Shown here piece by piece: positions 45,338-50,803 of a stretch of 50,803 bases of DNA. A model generated the notes under the pieces. That model did no database searches. It saw only the letters and a program-made list of their open reading frames with translations, and was not told the origin of the DNA. The translations under genes and the position numbers were made by a program. Source of the stretch: Crocinitomix sp. (GTDB lineage Bacteria; Bacteroidota; Bacteroidia; Flavobacteriales_D; Crocinitomicaceae); NCBI GenBank assembly GCA_030836155.1, contig JAURQI010000124.1:1-50803 (forward strand), in the 5' to 3' direction. How positions within the stretch are numbered: the stretch's first letter is position 1; each line of letters opens with the position of its first letter.

Positions 45338-46978
45338 TTATCTACCATCAAAAACACATTCGCCATCAACAAATGTCTGCTCTACAAACGTGGTCAAAAT
45401 TTCTGAAGGCGCTATTTTCATGATGTCCTTTGTCAGGATAACAAAATCGGCTGCTTTTCCTTTTTCAAGTGTTCCTTTTTCTTGATCTTCAAAATTAGAA
45501 AAGGCAGGCCAAATGGTCATACCTAGAAGGGCTTCTTCTCGACTTAGGCTTTCATCTGGGTAGAAGCCGCCTTCGGGCGACCCTTCTCGATCTTGACGTG
45601 TGATGGCAGCATAAAATGTCTCTAAAGGATAAATCCGTTCTACTGGAAAATCTGTACCAAGCACAATCATACCCGTTTTGGAAAGCAAGGTTTGGTATGC
45701 GTAAGCGTGCTTCAACCTGTGTTTCCCTAATCTTTGCTCTGCCCATCGCATGTCAGAAGTGCAATGCGTTGGTTGGACAGATGGAATGATATGGTGATTT
45801 TGGAAATAGGCAAAATCTTCTGGTTGAATGACTTGTGCATGTTCAATCTTCCATCGATGATCCGGTTTACCTTGATTAAGATCAGCATATATTTTTAGCA
45901 TGACCCGATTAGCTGAATCTCCGATACAGTGTGTATTCACTTGATAACCAATTTCTGATGCGAAGTAAGCAATGTCATATAAAGCAGCAGAATCACGTAA
46001 TAAAAACCCATAATGGTCTGTCAAATCAGAATAAGGTGAAATAAGACAAGCGCCTCTGGAGCCTAAAGCACCATCAGCCAATAGTTTAAATGATCCGATA
46101 TGGAGGTTGCCAATATTTTTTATTCCTTCTGTTTTTGCAAAATCGAGGTTTTCATCATCCGCAAATAACATGGCATAAGACTTAATGGTAAGGTCATTAT
46201 TGCCATACCATTGCTCGAAAAGTTCGCGATCTTCATGATTGATTCCCGCGTCATTAAGAGAGGTCAAACCAACTTCAAAAAGACTGTTTTCTGCTCTTTT
46301 TAAATAGGCTAGTTTTGTGTCAGGATCCATTTCTGGTATTACACCCGCAACCAGATCATAGGCATTATCAAGCAATATTCCGGTCAAATTGCCGTCTATA
46401 ACTTCAATCCATCCGCCTTCAATAACCGTAGCAGATGTAATTCCAGCAAGATCTAATGCGGCTTGATTGGCTAACGCCGCATGTCCATCTACTCTCCGTA
46501 TCAAAATAGGTCGGTCTGGAAATAATTCATTTAAACGAGCATTGTTTGGGAATGCAGCAGGATCCCAAAGGGTCTGATCCCAACCGCGTCCCTCAATCCA
46601 TTCCGTCTCACATGTTTCAGCAAAGGATTGAATCCGATCAATACATTCGTCAAAGGAAGCGGACCCAGTCAAATCTGCTTGGGCTAGTGTTTTTGCATAT
46701 CCCCAAAAATGGGCATGACCGTCATGAAATCCGGGGAAAACGGGTCTTAATTGCGCATCTATTAGATGATCACATTTGTAGCCATTTAGAATTTCTCTTT
46801 CGGGTCCGAGTTGTATGATTTTTCCATCTCTAATCGCCATAGCTTCATAGATGGTAAATGATTCATCACAACTGTAAATTTGAGCGTTGTGTATGATTAA
46901 ATCGGCACTGTCGCCTTGATAGCATCCAGTAAATAAGAGCAAGGAAAATAAGCCCGCAATAAAACGATTAGTTTTCAT
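45338..46978 (-). CDS. YtcJ-like amidohydrolase lipoprotein
   Basis: 546-residue metal-dependent amidohydrolase with lipobox FTGC (Cys19). The N-terminal composite domain leads to metal motif GFHDGHAHFWG; GSFKLLADGALGSRGA, HCIGDSANR, KIEHAQVI and VLGTDFPVE mark the YtcJ/imidazolonepropionase-like family, and GTLEKGKAADFVIL closes it. The cyclic amide substrate is not evident. It ends head-on 4 nt from the second porP gene and overlaps a tiny upstream membrane ORF by 11 nt. Confidence 0.87.
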   Translation of the reverse strand: MKTNRFIAGLFSLLLFTGCYQGDSADLIIHNAQIYSCDESFTIYEAMAIRDGKIIQLGPEREILNGYKCDHLIDAQLRPVFPGFHDGHAHFWGYAKTLAQADLTGSASFDECIDRIQSFAETCETEWIEGRGWDQTLWDPAAFPNNARLNELFPDRPILIRRVDGHAALANQAALDLAGITSATVIEGGWIEVIDGNLTGILLDNAYDLVAGVIPEMDPDTKLAYLKRAENSLFEVGLTSLNDAGINHEDRELFEQWYGNNDLTIKSYAMLFADDENLDFAKTEGIKNIGNLHIGSFKLLADGALGSRGACLISPYSDLTDHYGFLLRDSAALYDIAYFASEIGYQVNTHCIGDSANRVMLKIYADLNQGKPDHRWKIEHAQVIQPEDFAYFQNHHIIPSVQPTHCTSDMRWAEQRLGKHRLKHAYAYQTLLSKTGMIVLGTDFPVERIYPLETFYAAITRQDREGSPEGGFYPDESLSREEALLGMTIWPAFSNFEDQEKGTLEKGKAADFVILTKDIMKIAPSEILTTFVEQTFVDGECVFDGR

Positions 46979-47147
46979 GAATTTCTGTTTGGAATGGGCG
47001 TTTTGCTGCTATAAGTGCATAGAGCAAAAGAAGTATTTCGGCACCAACTTTATAACGTACAATGGCACCTAAAATCGGTATAGTCCAACCGATCAATAAG
47101 AGGATGCACAAAGCTGCTAGTAAAATGAAAAAACCAATTGCGCCCAT
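46968..47147 (-). CDS. Small two-helix membrane protein
   Basis: 59 codons from ATG 47147: a hydrophobic start (MGAIGFFILLAALCILLLIG), a short turn, then a second hydrophobic segment (AEILLLLYALIAAKRPFQ) and stop TAA overlapping the amidohydrolase start by 11 nt. The composition is strongly membrane-like and the overlap suggests translational coupling. No family is recognised, and chance cannot be excluded for so short a frame. Confidence 0.5.
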   Translation of the reverse strand: MGAIGFFILLAALCILLLIGWTIPILGAIVRYKVGAEILLLLYALIAAKRPFQTEIHEN

Positions 47148-47246
47148 AATCGTTTTTGCTAAGATACTGATTTTACATCAAAAACATTGTTGATAAAAAA
47201 AGGTAACAATTCAAAAGAAAGTAAAGTTCAAACCAAAGAGATTAAC

Positions 47247-47254
47247 TAATTTTG
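47247..47254 (+). promoter_or_regulatory. Promoter -7 box (TAATTTTG) of purL
   Basis: TAATTTTG fits TAnnTTTG. Its last base is the G of the upstream in-frame GTG, which therefore cannot be the start; the ATG at 47281 lies 26 nt after the box. Confidence 0.55.
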
Positions 47255-47280
47255 TGGACGAAAATTTATCGGTTGTAAAA

Positions 47281-49515
47281 ATGGAAAACAATACACAACA
47301 ACTATCAACGCTGGAAGACGCTGTAGAACTCGGTTTGCTTCCTGAAGAGTTTGATAAAATCAAAGAGATATTAGGAAGAACGCCCAACTTTACGGAATTA
47401 TCAATTTATTCTGTAATGTGGTCAGAGCATTGTTCATACAAAAACTCTATCAAGTGGTTAAAAACCCTACCTAAAGAAGGTCCACATATGTTGGTAGAAG
47501 CAGGTGAAGAAAATGCCGGTTTGGTAGATATTGGAGACGGATTGGGCTGTGTGTTTAAGATTGAATCTCACAACCATCCGAGTGCTTTAGAGCCATATCA
47601 GGGCGCAGCAACAGGTGTTGGTGGTATCAACCGAGATATTTTTACCATGGGCGCTCGACCAATTGCTCAATTGAACTCTTTGCGTTTTGGAGAAATCGAA
47701 AAAGAAAGAACCAAATGGCTTGTTAAAGGTGTTGTAAAAGGAATTGGTGATTATGGAAACTCTTTTGGAGTGCCAATTATCGGTGGCGAAACCATGTTCG
47801 ATAAATGTTACAATACCAATCCATTGGTGAATGCTTTTTCAGCTGGAATTCTTGAAGGGAAAATGATTTCGGCTACTTCAGCTGGACCGGGTAACCCTGT
47901 TTACATTGTAGGTTCAGCTACGGGAAAAGACGGAATTGCAGGTGCGGCTTTTGCAAGTAAAGATATTACGGAGGAATCCTCAGAAGATTTACCTTCTGTT
48001 CAGGTAGGTGATCCTTTTCAAGAGAAGTTACTCTTAGAAGCAACTTTAGAATTAGCGAAGACTGATGCTGTAGTGGGAATGCAAGATATGGGAGCGGCAG
48101 GAATTACTTGTTCATCTTGCGAGATGAGTGCAGCTGGAGAAAATGTAGGGATGGATATTGACCTTTCAAAGGTGCCAACCCGTCAAGACAATATGAAAGG
48201 CTGGGAAATCTTACTTTCAGAATCTCAAGAACGTATGTTATGCGTTATAGAAAAGGGAAAAGAAAATGTCGTTGAGGCAATTTTTGATAAGTGGGATTTA
48301 CATGCCGTGCAAATTGGTGTTGTAACAGAAGGCGGAACAATAAACTATCATAAAGATGGAGAATTGATCGCTTCTGTGCCTGCTGAGTCGCTTGTTTTAG
48401 GCGGAGGAGCACCAGTTTATGAACGAGAGTATACTGAGCCTGCATATTATCAAGAGTTTAAGAAGTTTAATATTGATAATGTAGAAGAGCCTGAAGATTT
48501 AACTGAGGTAGCGAAAAAGTTATTACAGCATCCTAATATAGCTTCGAAAAGATGGATTTATGAGCAGTATGACTCAATGGTTGGAACGAAAACAATGACA
48601 ACCAATAGACCTTCAGATGCAGGTATTACGAATATTAAAGGTTCAAATAGGGCTTTAGCCATGACGGTAGATTGTAATTCACGTTACGTGAATGCTGATC
48701 CTGAAATCGGAACGCAGATTGCGGTATCTGAAGCGGCAAGAAATATTGTTGTTTCAGGTGGTATTCCCAGCGCTGTGACAAATTGTTTGAATTTTGGTAA
48801 TCCATATAATCCAGAATGCTATTGGCAGTTTGTTGGAGCAATTAATGGAATGGGAGCGGCCTGTAGAAAATTTGAAACACCCGTAACAGGTGGAAACGTA
48901 TCTTTCTATAATCAAACAGTTATGGATGGTAAGGAAGAACCTGTTTTTCCAACGCCGACAATTGGTATGATTGGTATTGTTCCGGATAAAAGTAAAATCA
49001 TGTCTCTAGATTTTAAACAAAAAGGAGATCTGATTTTTATTATTGGAGAATCAAAGAATGATATCAGTTCTTCAGAATATTTGGTTTCTTATCACGGAAT
49101 CGAACAATCACCAGCTCCTTTCTTTGATTTGGATGCAGAGTACGCATTGCAAGAAACAATGAAAAGCTTAATTGATCAACAATTAATTAATGCAGCGCAT
49201 GATTGTGCAGATGGAGGTTTGTTTGTCGCATTAACAGAAATGTCTATGCCGAATGGACTTGGATTCGATATCGTTACAGATGCTGAAATTCGCGAAGATG
49301 CTTTCCTTTTTGGAGAGGCACAGAGTAGAGTTGTTGTGACAATTAATGAGGATCAAGAGGATGCTTTTATCGAACATATGATGAATCAAAAAGTACCATA
49401 TACTTTATTAGGCCACGTTACAAAAGGTAAAATGTGTGTAGATGATGAGCATTATGGTTTTGTTGATGAGATTAAAGAATTATACGATACAGCTTTGGAA
49501 AAAGCCTTGAGTTAA
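47281..49515 (+). CDS. purL: Phosphoribosylformylglycinamidine synthase subunit PurL
   Basis: Fourth step of purine synthesis: ATP-dependent amidation of FGAR to FGAM, together with PurQ and PurS (not in this window). 744 residues, the small-type length, with [20 protein letters not shown] (catalytic His region), [46 protein letters not shown] and the C-terminal [15 protein letters not shown]. Start ATG 47281 is preferred over GTG 47254 because the promoter box overlaps the latter. A bidirectional terminator follows. Confidence 0.95.
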   Translation: MENNTQQLSTLEDAVELGLLPEEFDKIKEILGRTPNFTELSIYSVMWSEHCSYKNSIKWLKTLPKEGPHMLVEAGEENAGLVDIGDGLGCVFKIESHNHPSALEPYQGAATGVGGINRDIFTMGARPIAQLNSLRFGEIEKERTKWLVKGVVKGIGDYGNSFGVPIIGGETMFDKCYNTNPLVNAFSAGILEGKMISATSAGPGNPVYIVGSATGKDGIAGAAFASKDITEESSEDLPSVQVGDPFQEKLLLEATLELAKTDAVVGMQDMGAAGITCSSCEMSAAGENVGMDIDLSKVPTRQDNMKGWEILLSESQERMLCVIEKGKENVVEAIFDKWDLHAVQIGVVTEGGTINYHKDGELIASVPAESLVLGGGAPVYEREYTEPAYYQEFKKFNIDNVEEPEDLTEVAKKLLQHPNIASKRWIYEQYDSMVGTKTMTTNRPSDAGITNIKGSNRALAMTVDCNSRYVNADPEIGTQIAVSEAARNIVVSGGIPSAVTNCLNFGNPYNPECYWQFVGAINGMGAACRKFETPVTGGNVSFYNQTVMDGKEEPVFPTPTIGMIGIVPDKSKIMSLDFKQKGDLIFIIGESKNDISSSEYLVSYHGIEQSPAPFFDLDAEYALQETMKSLIDQQLINAAHDCADGGLFVALTEMSMPNGLGFDIVTDAEIREDAFLFGEAQSRVVVTINEDQEDAFIEHMMNQKVPYTLLGHVTKGKMCVDDEHYGFVDEIKELYDTALEKALS

Positions 49516-49534
49516 TCGTAACCGATATAGGCAT

Positions 49535-49571
49535 AAAAAAAGCCTCAATCGAATAGAATGAGGCTTTTTTT
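49535..49571. terminator. Bidirectional Rho-independent terminator
   Basis: A 13-bp stem (49535-49547 with 49559-49571, core AAAGCCTCA/TGAGGCTTT) with an 11-nt loop and A/T tails lies between the convergent purL and OsmC genes. Confidence 0.9.
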
Positions 49572-49589
49572 ATGTCTGAATAATTCGTT

Positions 49590-50003
49590 TTAGAGGTAAA
49601 TAATCTCGTAAGTAACTTTTGAGAAAGCCTTGAACATCTCAATAACTCCGCAATATTTATTAAAAGAAAGATCAACTGCTTTTTCAATTTTCTTCTCGTC
49701 AAAATCCTTACCAGAGAATATGTATTTAATATGTGTCTCTTTATAATATTTAGGATGCTCTTCTGTAAGACTAGCTTCAACTTGAACTTCAAATTGATCA
49801 AGAGTTACGCGCATTTTCTTAAGTAAAGAAACGATGTCCATCCCCGTACAACCAGTTAACGAAGACAACATGAGAGGTTTTGATCTGAGTCCCTGACCAG
49901 AGCCACCAGCTTCTTTTGCTGCATCTAAATGAATTTCTCCAAGATCACTCTTACTAATAAAATGCATGTCCTCTGTCCATACGGTGGTGATGCTATGCTT
50001 CAT
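49590..50003 (-). CDS. OsmC/Ohr family protein
   Basis: 137 residues of the OsmC fold, thiol-dependent peroxidases. The two redox cysteines are in SLTGCTGMDIV (about residue 52) and YCGVIEMF (about 118). The N-terminal strand order and the GSGQGLRSKPLMLSSL lead-in are typical of the OsmC/YhfA type rather than Ohr. Probably detoxifies organic hydroperoxides; the preferred substrate is not shown. Divergent from the GNAT gene with about 100 nt between. Confidence 0.87.
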   Translation of the reverse strand: MKHSITTVWTEDMHFISKSDLGEIHLDAAKEAGGSGQGLRSKPLMLSSLTGCTGMDIVSLLKKMRVTLDQFEVQVEASLTEEHPKYYKETHIKYIFSGKDFDEKKIEKAVDLSFNKYCGVIEMFKAFSKVTYEIIYL

Positions 50004-50095
50004 TTTCTATTTTTTTGATGACAAAGATAAGAAGTTATACTGCTTTTTATAAGCATTATTATGCGTAAACAAGGGTAGGCCATTTTTCTTTCTAT

Positions 50096-50103
50096 TAAAT
50101 TTG
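50096..50103 (+). promoter_or_regulatory. Promoter -7 box (TAAATTTG) of the GNAT gene
   Basis: TAAATTTG fits TAnnTTTG and ends 4 nt before ATG 50108, the same tight arrangement as at guaA. Confidence 0.55.
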
Positions 50104-50107
50104 CGAG

Positions 50108-50608
50108 ATGAAGTTTCGAAACTACAAGCCAACGGACCATAAAGCATGTTTAAAACTATTTGATTCGAATTGTCCCCCTTTTTTTGATGAGAGTGAAAGG
50201 CTTTTATTTGATAATTGGCTTTTAGCGTTTGATACTAATGAAGTAGCTCATGCTAACATTAATCAATCCTTATATTATGTAGGTGAGTTGAATGACGTGA
50301 TTATCTGTTGCGGAGGGATCTATTCTTTAAAAGAAAAAAATGAGGTTCGTTTGTCTTGGGGGATGGTTTTGCGCGAATATCATCAGAAAGGATACGGAAA
50401 GACGTTATTGAAGTATAGGCTAGAAGAATTTAATAAACACTTTTCAGGTTTTAATTTGAAGCTAGATACTTCACAATTAACCGTCGGTTTTTACAAACAA
50501 ATGAATTTTAGAGTGACAAAGATCGAAAAGGATGGATACGGTGTAGGATTAGATCGATATGATATGGATTATCAAAACATGAAAATAGACAATGAACCTC
50601 GCGAATAA
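50108..50608 (+). CDS. GNAT family N-acetyltransferase
   Basis: 166 residues of the GCN5-related acetyltransferase fold. The acetyl-CoA pyrophosphate loop is HQKGYGKTLLKYRLEEF (Q/R-x-x-G-x-G/A type), preceded by the VRLSWGMVL strand and followed by FYKQMNFRVTKIE, the usual GFY-like segment. Substrate is unknown. Start ATG 50108 follows the promoter box directly. Confidence 0.88.
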   Translation: MKFRNYKPTDHKACLKLFDSNCPPFFDESERLLFDNWLLAFDTNEVAHANINQSLYYVGELNDVIICCGGIYSLKEKNEVRLSWGMVLREYHQKGYGKTLLKYRLEEFNKHFSGFNLKLDTSQLTVGFYKQMNFRVTKIEKDGYGVGLDRYDMDYQNMKIDNEPRE

Positions 50609-50708
50609 CATTAAAAAACATTCATTTATAATCCCTTTAATAATAAGGGTTTAAAAAAAAGATTAAAAAAAGGTTAAGAAAGATACCATCAGAATAAAAA
50701 AGACTACT

Positions 50709-50716
50709 TACCTTTG
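50709..50716 (+). promoter_or_regulatory. Promoter -7 box (TACCTTTG) for a gene beyond the window
   Basis: TACCTTTG preceded by A/T-rich tracts (50650-50700) that could act as an UP element. No ORF starts in the remaining 87 nt. Such an arrangement is usual upstream of rRNA operons in Flavobacteriales, but the gene itself is outside the window. Confidence 0.5.
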
Positions 50717-50803
50717 CGGCCTCCTTAAGCGAAGGGGATATACAAAAGCTTGAAATCGGAAGTAATAAGTTTTTTTTGAAAAAAAATACAAAAGTGTATT
50801 GGA

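Noticed and set aside
47254-47280. Upstream GTG start for purL
   Set aside because: It lies on the last base of the promoter box, so it would not be on the transcript.

Overview
This window looks like chromosomal DNA of a Bacteroidota, most likely a Flavobacteriales relative of the Crocinitomicaceae. The reasons are the PorP/SprF proteins and a cargo protein with a type IX secretion (T9SS) sorting tail, promoters of the Bacteroidota form TAnnTTTG, many lipoproteins, and a moderately AT-rich composition (about 40% GC by eye). This placement is inference from gene content; there is no rRNA gene in the window.

Layout. 1-5.6 kb (mostly minus): hemN (damaged, runs off the left edge), queD, a deleted PLP-dependent decarboxylase, an FKBP lipoprotein, then a pRiA4b ORF-3-like / methyltransferase / TraB-GumN operon. 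5.8-11.2 kb (plus): MerR regulator, a membrane-anchored protein with an in-frame TGA, guaA, a LysM plus periplasmic-binding protein, and a two-helix membrane protein. 11.2-15.2 kb (minus): GldL-like mini membrane protein, lipoprotein, alpha/beta hydrolase, CaiB-type CoA transferase. 15.3-26 kb: tex, a conserved protein of unknown role, a MORN-type lipoprotein, NlpC/P60 peptidase, WYL regulator, a stretch of gene remnants, an outer-membrane protein, rluF, isocitrate dehydrogenase, a DUF6671-type protein. 26.4-37.3 kb: transaldolase-like aldolase, GH3 enzyme, M42 peptidase, a wrecked WD40 gene that seems to have lost its caspase-like domain, a leucine-rich-repeat gene with a 4-bp slip, a retropepsin-like/RimK fusion, an NtrC-type regulator and nadC. 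37.3-50.8 kb: T9SS cargo, acyl-CoA synthetase, the sigma/anti-sigma/PorP locus, an amidohydrolase with a small upstream membrane ORF, purL, OsmC, GNAT, and a promoter at the right edge.

The most interesting system is at 40.6-45.3 kb. An ECF sigma factor overlaps by 4 nt a 567-residue protein with an anti-sigma-like N-terminus, one transmembrane helix, a long Asn/Thr/Ser-rich linker and a C-terminal PorP/SprF-type beta-barrel. One polypeptide would therefore join the cytoplasm to the outer membrane. Two further PorP/SprF genes follow. A 30-nt element beginning TGTAACTTTT lies both upstream of the sigma gene and upstream of the second, separately transcribed porP gene, which suggests an autoregulated regulon. 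Between the two porP genes lies a cluster of six consecutive stem-loops that could be a structured RNA.

A second theme is gene decay. At least six genes are broken by nonsense codons, out-of-frame internal deletions or a tandem-repeat slip, while the core genes (guaA, purL, icd, tex, nadC) are intact. This fits relaxed selection on accessory genes better than random sequencing error, but read-level confirmation is needed.
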